From NCBI GenBank assembly GCA_964638675.1, contig CAZXAU010000014.1, positions 1 through 59,929 on the forward strand: 59,929 nucleotides of DNA, written 5' to 3'. Below the pieces are notes generated by a model. The model had not been told where the DNA came from, ran no database searches, and saw nothing but the letters and a program-made list of their open reading frames with translations. The stretch is from SIG714 sp964638675. GTDB lineage: Bacteria > Bacillota > Clostridia > Oscillospirales > CAG-272. Each line of letters opens with the position of its first letter. The first letter of the stretch is position 1. A program made the translations under genes and the position numbers. Shown piece by piece: positions 17,016 through 26,075 of the stretch.

Positions 17016-17930
17016 ATGATAATCAGATCGAATATAAAAGAATTCAACAATACAGAAGATGAAAGAAATATTATAGACAGATCGGAGGAAAGATTTGTAA
17101 GTCAGATGACCGCTGTCTGTGAAATGATAGACCGTTCGGGGTGCAGAGCAATTTTGCTTTCCGGGCCGTCCTGCTCAGGAAAGACAACGGCAGGGAAGCT
17201 GATCTGCGAGCATCTTGCAAAGATGGGAAAAAAGGTCAAGGAGGTCTCCTTTGACGATTTCTATTACAACAATGAATATCTGATAAAAAGATGTGAAGAG
17301 CTGAATATTCCTTTCGATATGGATTCAGTGGCAACTATCGACCTTAAATGTATAGGTCAGTGCGTGAGCGATATCTATTCGGGAAAAACGGCAATGCTTC
17401 CTCAATTCAGCTTTGCACAGGGAAAGAGAGTTGGATACGAGGAGTTCAAGCCCGATGACGATTTTGTTGTGTTGTTTGAAGGAATTCAGGCGGTATATCC
17501 TGAAGTCCGTGCACTCTTTTCGGGTATAAAATCGCTATTTGTATACATCACTGCCATATCAGAGCTTGAAGTCAACGGCGAACTTTTCACGCCGAGAGAG
17601 CTGAGATTTTGCAGGCGGCTTGTAAGGGATTACCGTGACAGGTGCGCAACTCCCGAGTATACATATACGCATTGGAAGGGTGTCACAGACAATGAAGATA
17701 TAAATATCCTTCCGTATGCTGATGATAGCGATATAAAGATCGATTCAACATTTGAATACGAGCCTTATATGATAAAAGACAAAGCACTTGAGCTTTTGTC
17801 AATGATTGAAAAAGACAGCGTTTATAAAGAAAAGGCAGATGAACTCTCAAGGAAGTTTGAAAATATTCCGTCGATGTCAGCAAAATTTTTGCCGGACGGA
17901 TCATGCTTCAGAGAATTTATCGGCAGGTGA
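17016..17930 (+). CDS. Uridine-kinase-family nucleoside kinase
   Basis: 304 residues. Walker A is GPSCSGKTTAG (about 50-60), followed by the acceptor-binding segment SFDDFYYN (about 85-92) and a lid region with RRLVRDYRDR. The C-terminal NILPYADD...FEYE segment is typical of the Clostridia uridine-kinase-like family. Related proteins often carry an N-terminal TGS-like domain of about 250 residues which is absent here, so this is the kinase half alone. Substrate probably a nucleoside, unproven. The stop is followed after four bases by hairpin 1 of repeat copy 2. Confidence 0.8.
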   Translation: MIIRSNIKEFNNTEDERNIIDRSEERFVSQMTAVCEMIDRSGCRAILLSGPSCSGKTTAGKLICEHLAKMGKKVKEVSFDDFYYNNEYLIKRCEELNIPFDMDSVATIDLKCIGQCVSDIYSGKTAMLPQFSFAQGKRVGYEEFKPDDDFVVLFEGIQAVYPEVRALFSGIKSLFVYITAISELEVNGELFTPRELRFCRRLVRDYRDRCATPEYTYTHWKGVTDNEDINILPYADDSDIKIDSTFEYEPYMIKDKALELLSMIEKDSVYKEKADELSRKFENIPSMSAKFLPDGSCFREFIGR

Positions 17931-17934
17931 TCAA

Positions 17935-18055
17935 GTCTGAAAAATATATTTTTCAGACGGTGTTTTGTGGCTTTTGCCACCGAAAAGGCGATTTTGCTTT
18001 GCAAAACCAGCCTCAATTCCACAAGAAAGGAAGCTTTCGCAATGCGAAAGCAATG
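17935..18055 (+). repeat. Four-hairpin interspersed element, copy 2
   Basis: 121 bp, colinear with the copies at 7153 and 40754. Hairpin 1 (17935-17958) and hairpin 2 (GTGGC-TTTT-GCCAC) keep their stems with changed loops; three bases are missing between hairpins 2 and 3. Hairpin 4 is GCTTTCGC-AAT-GCGAAAGC (18033-18051). The purine run AGAAAGGA ends beside it and ATG 18053 follows it. The copy fills nearly the whole gap between two genes, from four bases after a stop to the next start. Confidence 0.9.
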
Positions 18056-19702
18056 GTCAAGATTATAAAAACGCTGAGAGAGAAGAATGAACCGGGAACG
18101 GGAGCACTCATATTGCTTATATCCGGAATTGCCGTAAAGGTTTCGGGAATGCTTTTCAAAATTCCGCTGTCATCGATTCTGGGTGACGAGGGAATGGGCT
18201 ATTTTTCGGCGGCTTATACGGTATATACCCTTTTCTATACAGTATCGGCACTCGGGCTTCCGCAGGCATTGTCGATCCTTGTATCGGGAAAAGAGGAAAG
18301 TGTAAAAGGCAGAAGTGAAAATGAGAGGATATATAAAACCGCACTTGTTTCAATGTCAATTCTCGGAATTTTTCTCTCGCTCGGCATGCTGATCTTTTCA
18401 AAACAGCTTGCGCAAATGGCGGGGAATGTCAGGGCATCGGTATGTATTTTTGCCCTATCGCCGATCATTGCAACCGTTTGCATATCGGGAGTAAGAAGAG
18501 GATGGTTTCAGGGAAAGGGAAATATGCTTCCCACGGCACTATCACAGTTGATCGAATCGCTCGGAAAACTCATTTTCGGTCTTGCATTTGCCTATTACGC
18601 CATAAAAAAAGGGTATTCGCTCGAAAGTGTTGCGGCGTTTGCAATAATAGGAATCGTACTCTCGGAGATACTTTCGCTTTTCTCGCTTATGTTTTTCAAG
18701 AGAGGATCGAATGTCAAAGGCGGAGGGATAAAGGTAAAAAAGGCACTCGGGATGATAGTATCGACAACCTTTCCCATTATGCTTGCATCGCTTGTTATGA
18801 GCTTTTCAAATCTGCTCGATCTTTCGATGGTGATGCGTCGCCTTGAGAGTTACGGAATGACACTTAGCGAAGCGACTGCCATGTTCGGGAATTATTCGGG
18901 GCTGGTCGTTCCGATATATACTCTTCCCCTTTCGCTTATAACACCCTTGTCATATTCGCTCATGCCGGCACTTTCATCGGCACTTTCATCCGGCGACAGG
19001 AAAACTGCGAAATCAATAGTTTCAGGTTCGATCAGATCCTCTCTGATCATCGCCTGCCCGTGTGCATTTGGACTGTTTGCACTTTCACGTCCTGTACTCA
19101 GCCTGATATTCGGCACTTCAAGGGCAGGGATCGCATGGTTGAATCTTTCGGTACTTTCGCTTACATTGCCGTTCAATGCATTGTCGCTTATTACATCGTC
19201 AATACTCCAGGCAAAGGGAAAAAAGGGACTTCCGGTTATTTCAATGGCAATAGGCTGTATCGTAAAGCTCATGACGGGGTATTACCTTATCGGGAAATTC
19301 GGAATGATAGGGACTCCTGTCAGTACCTTATGCTGTTATGCCGTTATCGGTGTAATAAATGTAGTATTTTTGAGATACAGCGGGGAGAAACTGTCAATCA
19401 TAAAATCATCGGTATTGCCGACTGTATCATCGATCATATGTTCGGCAGGTGGTTATCTGGCTTTCGGATTGCTCTCAATGCGTATTGCAGATCCACTTGC
19501 GTGTATTTTGTCGATCGCTCTTTCGGCGATAATATATGCCGCTTTGATTGTAGTTCTTCCTGTGTTCGATGAGGATACATTGAATACATTTCCGGGCGGA
19601 AAATATATAAGGGGATTACTGTTATTCGTCAAACCGTTAAAATATAGCAGAAAAATTAAGATCAGGTCGGATATGACCGATAATAAAAGAAAAATCAGTT
19701 AG
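18053..19702 (+). CDS. spoVB: SpoVB-like lipid-linked saccharide flippase (MOP superfamily)
   Basis: 549 residues from ATG 18053 with about 14 hydrophobic helices across the full length. The N-terminus (LILLISGIAVKVSGML, then LGDEGMGYFSAAY) matches the polysaccharide-transporter/SpoVB branch, and its place directly before mazG, the S4 protein, yabP, yabQ and divIC is that of B. subtilis yabM/spoVB. It likely flips a wall or cortex precursor across the membrane. The same frame is open upstream to 17903, but that part is the repeat element plus the end of the kinase gene read in another frame, so I reject it. The start codon comes from the repeat. Confidence 0.85.
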   Translation: MVKIIKTLREKNEPGTGALILLISGIAVKVSGMLFKIPLSSILGDEGMGYFSAAYTVYTLFYTVSALGLPQALSILVSGKEESVKGRSENERIYKTALVSMSILGIFLSLGMLIFSKQLAQMAGNVRASVCIFALSPIIATVCISGVRRGWFQGKGNMLPTALSQLIESLGKLIFGLAFAYYAIKKGYSLESVAAFAIIGIVLSEILSLFSLMFFKRGSNVKGGGIKVKKALGMIVSTTFPIMLASLVMSFSNLLDLSMVMRRLESYGMTLSEATAMFGNYSGLVVPIYTLPLSLITPLSYSLMPALSSALSSGDRKTAKSIVSGSIRSSLIIACPCAFGLFALSRPVLSLIFGTSRAGIAWLNLSVLSLTLPFNALSLITSSILQAKGKKGLPVISMAIGCIVKLMTGYYLIGKFGMIGTPVSTLCCYAVIGVINVVFLRYSGEKLSIIKSSVLPTVSSIICSAGGYLAFGLLSMRIADPLACILSIALSAIIYAALIVVLPVFDEDTLNTFPGGKYIRGLLLFVKPLKYSRKIKIRSDMTDNKRKIS

Positions 19703-19779
19703 AGTTTATATGAGATATATTATCCGGCACAAGATGCGGAAATATCATATGATCTCTCGTTAAAAAAGGAATGATAAAA

Positions 19780-20463
19780 ATGAGCAAAGAAGAAATACTT
19801 GCAAAAGATAAATACGGCTTTGAAGACCTTGTTGAGATAATGACGATACTGCGCAGCGATGACGGATGTCCCTGGGATAGGGAGCAGACTCATGAAAGCC
19901 TGCGGAAAAATATGATCGAGGAAGCTTACGAGGTGGTCGAAGCAATCGATGAAAAAAGTTATGAACATATTTGTGAGGAGCTTGGGGATGTCCTTTTGCA
20001 GGTAGTATTTCATGCAAAAATGGCACAGGAAAATGGAGAGTTTGACATAAATGATGTCACAGATCGGATATGCCGTAAGATGATATACCGCCATCCGCAT
20101 ATATTTTCGGATTCAAAAAAAGGTAACTCTTCCGAGGTTCTTGAGGTGTGGGAAGAGCTTAAACGAAAAGAAAAAGGACGGCTGACTCTTGCGGATAATC
20201 TTGACAGTGTATGCAAGGCTCTCCCGGCACTTCAGAAATGCGAAAAGCTTATAAAAAAATCAAGGCAGTTTGGACAGCTGACATCTGACAGCCGGCTTAT
20301 GAGCGAGGCACTTACGGGAAATGAGAAGGAAATTGCCGAAGATTTGTCGGCTGTATGTATGAGGGCACAGACTCTCGGGGTCGATGCCGAAGAGGTTCTC
20401 GATAAGCTTTGCAATGAATATGTCGATGAGATCAAAGCAAGCGAAAACAAGGGCGATAATTGA
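19780..20463 (+). CDS. mazG: Nucleoside triphosphate pyrophosphohydrolase MazG
   Basis: Hydrolyses NTPs to NMPs and pyrophosphate, a house-cleaning role. 227 residues from ATG 19780, which is nine bases after AAGGA; the ATG at 19771 touches the ribosome site and is unlikely. The first MazG domain has CPWDREQTHESL and EEAYEVVEAI with the Glu/Asp metal ligands EELGD, and the repeat in the C-terminal half is weaker, as usual. The methylase-like N-terminal domain of B. subtilis YabN is absent. Confidence 0.92.
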   Translation: MSKEEILAKDKYGFEDLVEIMTILRSDDGCPWDREQTHESLRKNMIEEAYEVVEAIDEKSYEHICEELGDVLLQVVFHAKMAQENGEFDINDVTDRICRKMIYRHPHIFSDSKKGNSSEVLEVWEELKRKEKGRLTLADNLDSVCKALPALQKCEKLIKKSRQFGQLTSDSRLMSEALTGNEKEIAEDLSAVCMRAQTLGVDAEEVLDKLCNEYVDEIKASENKGDN

Positions 20464-20521
20464 AGTACAGACATTGAATATACTGTAATAAGTCTTTGAT
20501 ACGGAAGGAAAAGTATAAGAA

Positions 20522-20767
20522 ATGAGAATAGATAAATTTTTAAAGGTTTCAAGGATAATCAAGAGAAGAACTGTTGCCAATGATGCCTGCGACAGTGCTC
20601 ATATATCTGTCAACGGTGTGAAGGTAAAGGCTTCGTACAATATAAAGGTAGGAGATATAATAGAAATAACCTTCGGATCAAAACTGCTTAAGGTTCGTGT
20701 TCTTGATGTAAGGGAAACCGTAAAAAAAGATGATGCTTCGCTTATGTATGAGGTTATCTCACAATAA
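20522..20767 (+). CDS. rqcP: S4-domain RNA-binding protein RqcP (YabO)
   Basis: 81 residues, almost entirely an S4 domain (MRIDKFLKVSRIIKRR, ISVNGVKVK, VGDIIEI). In Firmicutes it works with RqcH on stalled 50S subunits to add alanine tails. Size and place between mazG and yabP match B. subtilis yabO. Start and length agree with the family. Confidence 0.92.
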   Translation: MRIDKFLKVSRIIKRRTVANDACDSAHISVNGVKVKASYNIKVGDIIEITFGSKLLKVRVLDVRETVKKDDASLMYEVISQ

Positions 20768-20831
20768 AGCGTCATATATATCGAAGAGTCTGCATAGTAT
20801 TGTTCTGTAATATTTTTACGGAGGACAATAT

Positions 20832-21134
20832 ATGAACACGGGTACAAATAATATATCGGGATCATCTGCATCTGGTCACTGCCTGACTCTTAATGAGAGA
20901 AAACAGTTATCGCTGACAGGTGTTGAGGATGTAATGAATTTCGACGACAAGTCGGTCGAGGTTCTTACGGTTCTGGGAATGATGACAGTTGAGGGCGACG
21001 ACATACACATCGAAAAGCTTGACATACTGAAAAAAGAGCTTGTGCTTTGCGGTAAAATTTCGGGGATATACTATACTGATAAAACGTTGAAAAAATCACG
21101 CGGTCTTTTCGGAAAGGAAAGATCGGGAAAATGA
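20832..21134 (+). CDS. yabP: Sporulation protein YabP
   Basis: 100 residues, with the YabP fold seen in LNERKQLSLTGVEDV and a later VLTVLGMMTVEGDDIHI strand pair. Needed for spore coat/cortex formation in B. subtilis. ATG 20832 follows GGAGG. It overlaps yabQ by four bases. Its presence is one of the best signs that the organism can sporulate or descends from a sporulator. Confidence 0.9.
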   Translation: MNTGTNNISGSSASGHCLTLNERKQLSLTGVEDVMNFDDKSVEVLTVLGMMTVEGDDIHIEKLDILKKELVLCGKISGIYYTDKTLKKSRGLFGKERSGK

Positions 21135-21520
21135 TGCCGGTTCTTGACGGCAGGGATCTTTTTGTGCTTCATGCCGTTGCATTTCTATCAGGAATGATCC
21201 TCGGCGGAGTATATTCGATTTTTCGTGCTGTATCTGCGATAATTCCGCAAAGGAATAATAAAGTATATCGCATTTTTTTGAAGTTTCTGCCGAATTTCTT
21301 ATCGGATACGCTTTTTTCACTGATATTTACAATATGGAATGTCCTGATGTTCTCGGCATACGGCGGAGGGAGTGTTCGGATCTCTGCAATAATTACAGAG
21401 GTTTTCGGCTGTGGAATGCTTGTATGGCTTATTAATTCTGTTATAGGTCTGATAAAGAAGACCAAAACCGGACGGATGAAATCAAAGGGGCAAGGAAGGA
21501 AAGATAAGAATGTTAATTAA
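21131..21520 (+). CDS. yabQ: Spore cortex protein YabQ
   Basis: 129 residues with about four hydrophobic helices (AVAFLSGMILGGVYSIFRA; LSDTLFSLIFTIWNVLMF; EVFGCGMLVWLINSVI). YabQ is a membrane protein of the forespore envelope needed for cortex. The start overlaps yabP (ATGA) and its end overlaps divIC by 11 bases, so the three are translated as one block. Confidence 0.88.
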   Translation: MMPVLDGRDLFVLHAVAFLSGMILGGVYSIFRAVSAIIPQRNNKVYRIFLKFLPNFLSDTLFSLIFTIWNVLMFSAYGGGSVRISAIITEVFGCGMLVWLINSVIGLIKKTKTGRMKSKGQGRKDKNVN

Positions 21521-21794
21521 AGCCAAAAATAACATTGCTGTGACGATAGCGGTAATTGTCATCATCGTATTGTCAATCTATCTGCTTATTAATTTAAGGG
21601 TGAGAGTAAATGAACAGCTTGAATCAATAGAATCGTTCGGGAAACTGCTTGATGAACAAAGGGAAAAGGTTGCAAAACTTCAATATGAGCTTGACAGACC
21701 TATAGATGATGAGTATATAATTGAAATAGCAAGAGAAAAATTGAATTATCACCTGCCCAATGAGATCATTTTTTATAACGGCAGAACCGAATAA
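21510..21794 (+). CDS. divIC: FtsB/DivIC-type cell division protein
   Basis: 94 residues: short cytoplasmic start, one membrane helix (AVTIAVIVIIVLSIYLLI), a coiled coil (about 35-65, EQLESIESFGKLLDEQREK) and a C-terminal segment IAREKLNYHLPNE typical of FtsB/DivIC. It acts with FtsL and FtsQ/DivIB in septal wall synthesis. Place after yabQ is as in B. subtilis. Confidence 0.88.
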   Translation: MLIKAKNNIAVTIAVIVIIVLSIYLLINLRVRVNEQLESIESFGKLLDEQREKVAKLQYELDRPIDDEYIIEIAREKLNYHLPNEIIFYNGRTE

Positions 21795-21832
21795 ATGTCC
21801 CGGAATAATAAGAGCTTTAAAAAAACAGAAAA

Positions 21833-22765
21833 ATGAATATAATAATAGATAAAGAAAACGAAGGAAAAACAGTAAAAGAGTATCTGTTTTCGGTTATGAA
21901 GCTCTCACGTGCAATGGTAAGCCGGCTTAAACAGATGAATGACGGTATAGTGCTGAACGGGAACCGGGTGACTGTCAGGGCAATACTGAGCGATGGAGAT
22001 GATTTGGCGATCGCTCTTGATGACAGACCTGATGAAGTCAATCACAATATAGAGCCTGTCGGACTTCCCTTGAATATCGTATATGAGGATGAATATATTA
22101 TTATAGTCAACAAGGAAGGCGGAGTTCCGGTACACCCTTCACACGACCATCACGGCGATTCACTTGCCAATGCAGTAGCGGCATATTATTTAAAACAGGG
22201 GATTGTGAGCAACTTTCGTGCAGTAAACCGTCTTGATAAAGATACGAGCGGACTTGTTATCATTGCCAAAGGGAAAATGTCCGCAAATTCCTTCTCAAAG
22301 CTTATTTCATCCGGAGGTGTGAGGAAAAGCTACTACGCTCTTCTTACCGGGAGGGTGGATACTGCATCCGGGCGGATAGAAACATATATCAAAAGAGAAC
22401 GTGAGAGTATTATAACGAGATGCAACTGCGGTAAAGACGAGGGCGGAGCTTTTGCAGTTACGGAATTTGAAACTGTTTGCAGCAGTGATGATCTTTCGCT
22501 TATTGTTGCACATCCGATCACAGGGAGAACACATCAGTTGCGTGTGCATTTTGCCGGAATTGGACATCCGATAATCGGGGATTCGCTCTACGGCAAAGCG
22601 AGTGAAAGAATATCCCGTCAGGCACTGCATGCCTTCAGGCTCGAATTTGTTCATCCGTTGACCCATAAAGAAATGACCGTTTCTGCACAGATACCCGATG
22701 ATATGAAAAAATTGATGTTGCAAGAGGATTTTGAAATCAATGATCAAGGAAAAAAACAAGGCTAA
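21833..22765 (+). CDS. RluA-family pseudouridine synthase
   Basis: 310 residues: an N-terminal S4 domain (SRAMVSRLKQMNDG, VLNGNRVTV) and a RluA/RluD catalytic domain with NRLDKDTSG (catalytic Asp about 136), HPSHDHHGDSLANA before it and HPITGRTHQLRVH after it. It isomerises uridine in 23S rRNA or tRNA; the exact site cannot be told from sequence. The ribosome site before ATG 21833 is weak. It overlaps the next gene. Confidence 0.9.
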   Translation: MNIIIDKENEGKTVKEYLFSVMKLSRAMVSRLKQMNDGIVLNGNRVTVRAILSDGDDLAIALDDRPDEVNHNIEPVGLPLNIVYEDEYIIIVNKEGGVPVHPSHDHHGDSLANAVAAYYLKQGIVSNFRAVNRLDKDTSGLVIIAKGKMSANSFSKLISSGGVRKSYYALLTGRVDTASGRIETYIKRERESIITRCNCGKDEGGAFAVTEFETVCSSDDLSLIVAHPITGRTHQLRVHFAGIGHPIIGDSLYGKASERISRQALHAFRLEFVHPLTHKEMTVSAQIPDDMKKLMLQEDFEINDQGKKQG

Positions 22766-23942
22766 AAACGAAGAAAAAAATGACACGGATAAGTGTACGA
22801 AAAGAAGGAAAGAGAGAAGCCGGCTTCATTTAAAGGATTATTTTCCGATATGGACGGTCGTTTTGCTTTCTCTTGCGATCGCTTCTGTTGTTATTTTTGC
22901 GCTTTGTATTCTGAACCGTGATTTTGCAGATTTTTTTAATTTCAGGATCGCGGCATACTACAGGATGTTTATGGCATGGCTTACGGCAGGTCTTCCCTTT
23001 TCGCTTGCAGAGCTTATAATATATTTTGTTCCGGTCTTTATAGTTATCTTCATTGCAAGTGTTATAAGATTCACGAGAAAAGAGGAATACAGGAAGGTCG
23101 CACGAACATTTATTTGTGTTGTCGCTATACTTTCATTCTTTTTTACGAGCTTTGTATTTTCTCACGGCAGTGGCTACAGAGGATCGACTCTCGATGAAGT
23201 TCTCGACATTGACAGACAGAATGTAAGTGTCGATGAGCTGAAAAATGCGGCTGAATACCTCTCAGAAAAGCTGACGCAAACCTCTGAGGACATAGAATTC
23301 AAATACGGATCATTTTCGGTTATGCCCTATTCATTCGATGAAATGGTTGATAAGATCAATATTGCATACTCAAAGGTTTGTCTTGAATATGATTTTCTGC
23401 TTGATTTTCATTCAAGCGTGAAGCCTGTAATGTCATCAGAAGCTATGTCATATATGGGAATTTTAGGAGTTTACAGCTATTATTCGGGCGAATCGAATGT
23501 AAATATAGCTTTTCCGGAATATACACTGCCGTATACCTGTGCTCACGAAATGTCACATCAGAAGGGAATATCCCGTGAAGATGAGGCAAATTACATGGCG
23601 TATATCGTTTGCATGGCATCAGATGATAGTTATATCAGATATTCGGGATATCTGAATATGTTTGAATACGTCATGAATGCACTTTACAAAGTCGACAAAT
23701 CGTCTTATTCACAGATGTATTGGTCTGTCGGTGACAAAATAGTCTGTGAGCTTCAGGCATACAACAGTTTTGTTTCAAAATACGAGGATACGGTCATAGC
23801 CGATGTGAGTGAAAAGATCAACAACAGCTATCTTGTTGCCAACGGTCAGTCAAGCGGAACGAAAAGCTATGGGCTTGTCGTTGATCTGTTTGTTGCATCA
23901 CAGCGCATAGCAATACCGGAACCTGAAGAGGCTTCGGCATGA
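22740..23942 (+). CDS. DUF3810 membrane zincin-like protein
   Basis: 400 residues from ATG 22740 (AAGAGG 12 bases upstream); a TTG at 22731 is an alternative. A Lys/Glu-rich cytoplasmic N-terminus, three hydrophobic helices (about 38-60, 85-108, 120-140), then an extracytoplasmic domain with CAHEMSHQKG (HExxH zinc motif, about 269-273) and EDEANYMAY supplying a possible third ligand. This matches DUF3810, predicted zinc peptidases of unknown substrate. It overlaps the rluA-type gene by 26 bases and ispH by four. Confidence 0.8.
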   Translation: MIKEKNKAKNEEKNDTDKCTKRRKERSRLHLKDYFPIWTVVLLSLAIASVVIFALCILNRDFADFFNFRIAAYYRMFMAWLTAGLPFSLAELIIYFVPVFIVIFIASVIRFTRKEEYRKVARTFICVVAILSFFFTSFVFSHGSGYRGSTLDEVLDIDRQNVSVDELKNAAEYLSEKLTQTSEDIEFKYGSFSVMPYSFDEMVDKINIAYSKVCLEYDFLLDFHSSVKPVMSSEAMSYMGILGVYSYYSGESNVNIAFPEYTLPYTCAHEMSHQKGISREDEANYMAYIVCMASDDSYIRYSGYLNMFEYVMNALYKVDKSSYSQMYWSVGDKIVCELQAYNSFVSKYEDTVIADVSEKINNSYLVANGQSSGTKSYGLVVDLFVASQRIAIPEPEEASA

Positions 23943-24814
23943 TAATAATGCTTCCTAAAATGAGCGGCTTTTGCTACGGTGTTTCGCTTGCGGTAAAGGC
24001 GGCAGGTGTTGCACTTTCGAGCGGTAAAGAACTCTTTATGTACGGTGAGATTGTTCATAATCCGACCGTCAACAGCGATCTTGTTGCAAAAGGCGGAATA
24101 ATTATTGACAGTATAGACAAGCTTCCATGTCGGTCAGACGCTTCTCGAAATGCTGCAGTTCTGATAAGAGCACACGGAATTCCGAGGTGCGAGTATATGA
24201 AAATAAAAGAGTGCGGAATTGAAGTTATAGATATGACATGCCCGAAGGTGCGAAACGTACATAACATCGTTTCGGATGCTGAGAGCCGGGGAAAAAGAAT
24301 AACGGTGATAGGAGATCCGAATCACCCCGAGGTCGTGGGAATAGTCGGTCAGTGCATGGGGCAGGTCGATGTCATTCAGAGAGTTGAGGATGCAGAAAAG
24401 CTGAGCAATATGTCAGACCGAGCTGTTGTTTCTCAGACGACCTTCAATACCAGGTGCTTTGAAAAAATCTCACAGATACTGAAGGATAGATCGGATGATA
24501 TTGAAATATACAATACCATATGCCCTGCTACCGAACTGCGTCAGAATGAAGTTTCAAGGCTTTCCGGGAAGGCAGACTTAACGATAGTGGTGGGCGGCAA
24601 AAAGAGCTCAAATTCAAGAAAGCTTTATGAGATCGCAAGCGAAAACTGTGATTGTTGTATGATCGAATCACTTGAAGAACTTGACATGAAATTACTTGAG
24701 GGGAAAGAAAAACTGCTCCTTTGCGGCGGTTCGTCAACACCTTTTGAGCTTATAAGTGATATTGCGAAAGAGCTTTGTGCTCAGAATTGCAATAATAAGA
24801 TAGAATATTGTTAA
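23939..24814 (+). CDS. ispH: 4-hydroxy-3-methylbut-2-enyl diphosphate reductase
   Basis: Last step of the MEP pathway, giving IPP and DMAPP with a [4Fe-4S] cluster. 291 residues with the three cluster cysteines in GFCYGV, MTCPKV and TICPATELRQ, and substrate-binding HNP, HGIP, HPEV, SQTTF and GGSSTP segments. Many Clostridia fuse IspH to S1 domains; here it is the stand-alone form. The ATG overlaps the stop of the upstream gene. Confidence 0.95.
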   Translation: MIIMLPKMSGFCYGVSLAVKAAGVALSSGKELFMYGEIVHNPTVNSDLVAKGGIIIDSIDKLPCRSDASRNAAVLIRAHGIPRCEYMKIKECGIEVIDMTCPKVRNVHNIVSDAESRGKRITVIGDPNHPEVVGIVGQCMGQVDVIQRVEDAEKLSNMSDRAVVSQTTFNTRCFEKISQILKDRSDDIEIYNTICPATELRQNEVSRLSGKADLTIVVGGKKSSNSRKLYEIASENCDCCMIESLEELDMKLLEGKEKLLLCGGSSTPFELISDIAKELCAQNCNNKIEYC

Positions 24815-24829
24815 AAGAAGGACATAAAA

Positions 24830-25936
24830 ATGAAAAAAACGATCAAAATTTTACTTGTCTTGGCATTGGCCATGCTCTGCATCGGCATGATATCATGCAC
24901 GAACGTAGAGCATGCTATCACCGAAACTCCAACCGGGGCACCTAAGACAATTGATGTCATCCCGGTTCTGACATCGCTGCCTATATCGGATATAAAAACA
25001 ACTCCTGATACTGAGCCCACTCCGACACCCACGCTGACGCCGACGCCTACAGTTACGCCCACACCGTCATTGCAGCTTAAGAATGTTTACCTTACGATCG
25101 AAGCCATTGATGAAAACGGATTTGCAGGAAATGCCCGGGTATTCAGTGGCATTGATACTACAGTCACACCATATCTGACAGGGACGCTTTATCTTATATA
25201 TCCCGAAGCATCTGAGAAATTTGCAGTTTCAGATTATATTTTTTTTACTGTAGATCCCTCAAAACTCACTCAGACCGACGGAGAATGTGTTGACATGACA
25301 GACGGATCTGTTGTCGGATATAAGTATACTGTTTCTGAGGTATATTATCCCGAATGTGAGCCTGAACTTCTCAGACCTTTTCTTCCTGCCGCAAAGCCTA
25401 TCATTTATCTTTATCCCGAGGAAGACACACTTTGCTCGGTCAAGCTCAGACTTGACGGAGAGTTTTCCTGCACATATCCGCTGTACGGCGATAACGGATG
25501 GCAGAATTTTATAGCAAAGCCTGACGGAACACTCATTTTCCCGAACGGAAGAGAATATTACGCTCTTTATTGGGAAGGAATGGTGAATACCGAAGCCGAC
25601 TTTAGTTATGGATTTTGCGTTAAAGGTGAAGACAGTGCTGCATTTTTTGAGGATGTTCTTGAAAAGATTGGACTCTCCGAGCGTGAGGCAAATGAATTTA
25701 TCGTATATTGGCTTCCGATATTTGAAAGAAACGAATATAATCTCGTAACCTTCAATACAGAGAAATATTCTGCGGCTGCTGAGCTTGAGATCACCCCGAC
25801 ACCTGACAGCATACTTAGAGTATACATGCAGTATAAGGCAGTAGATGAGTTTGTAAATATCGAACCTCAGGAATTCGGAGGTTTTGAAAGAAGAGGATTC
25901 ACCGTTGTCGAATGGGGCGGAGGAAATTGCGGATAA
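24830..25936 (+). CDS. Lipoprotein with Thr-Pro linker, unknown function
   Basis: 368 residues. A type II signal peptide ends at Cys23 in GMISC. A Thr-Pro repeat linker (about 62-80) leads to a domain I recognise only as a common Clostridia surface domain, with KPIIYLYPEE (about 188) and a GREYYALYWEG segment near 245. No catalytic motif. The Thr-Pro linker DNA is a short imperfect repeat. It is last in the long plus-strand run, ending before a bidirectional terminator. Confidence 0.75.
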   Translation: MKKTIKILLVLALAMLCIGMISCTNVEHAITETPTGAPKTIDVIPVLTSLPISDIKTTPDTEPTPTPTLTPTPTVTPTPSLQLKNVYLTIEAIDENGFAGNARVFSGIDTTVTPYLTGTLYLIYPEASEKFAVSDYIFFTVDPSKLTQTDGECVDMTDGSVVGYKYTVSEVYYPECEPELLRPFLPAAKPIIYLYPEEDTLCSVKLRLDGEFSCTYPLYGDNGWQNFIAKPDGTLIFPNGREYYALYWEGMVNTEADFSYGFCVKGEDSAAFFEDVLEKIGLSEREANEFIVYWLPIFERNEYNLVTFNTEKYSAAAELEITPTPDSILRVYMQYKAVDEFVNIEPQEFGGFERRGFTVVEWGGGNCG

Positions 25937-25999
25937 TTCAAGCTGTAAGATCTTTGAGCGATTATTTATAATTTGAACAGCAAAATACCCGGTAAACAA

Positions 26000-26037
26000 A
26001 AAGCCTGTGACTCAAGAATGAATGAGCCACAGGCTTT
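26000..26037. terminator. Bidirectional terminator between the lipoprotein gene and proS
   Basis: AAAGCCTGTG-a-CTCA pairs with TGAG-c-CACAGGCTTT around an 8-base loop. The minus-strand product continues into TTTTTGTTT, a good U-run for proS. The plus-strand side has a shorter T-run and may also stop. Confidence 0.8.
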
Positions 26038-26075
26038 AAAGTTTTATTGTTTAATATTTTTCATATGATAGGGAA

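Noticed and set aside
17822..18022. Minus-strand open frame over repeat copy 2, with a similar one over copy 3 (40665-41030)
   Set aside because: They share residues only because both translate the reverse of the repeat. No ribosome site, and they overlap real genes on the other strand.
25010..25070. Short repeat array as a possible CRISPR
   Set aside because: It is a Thr-Pro codon repeat inside the lipoprotein gene, with no spacers.
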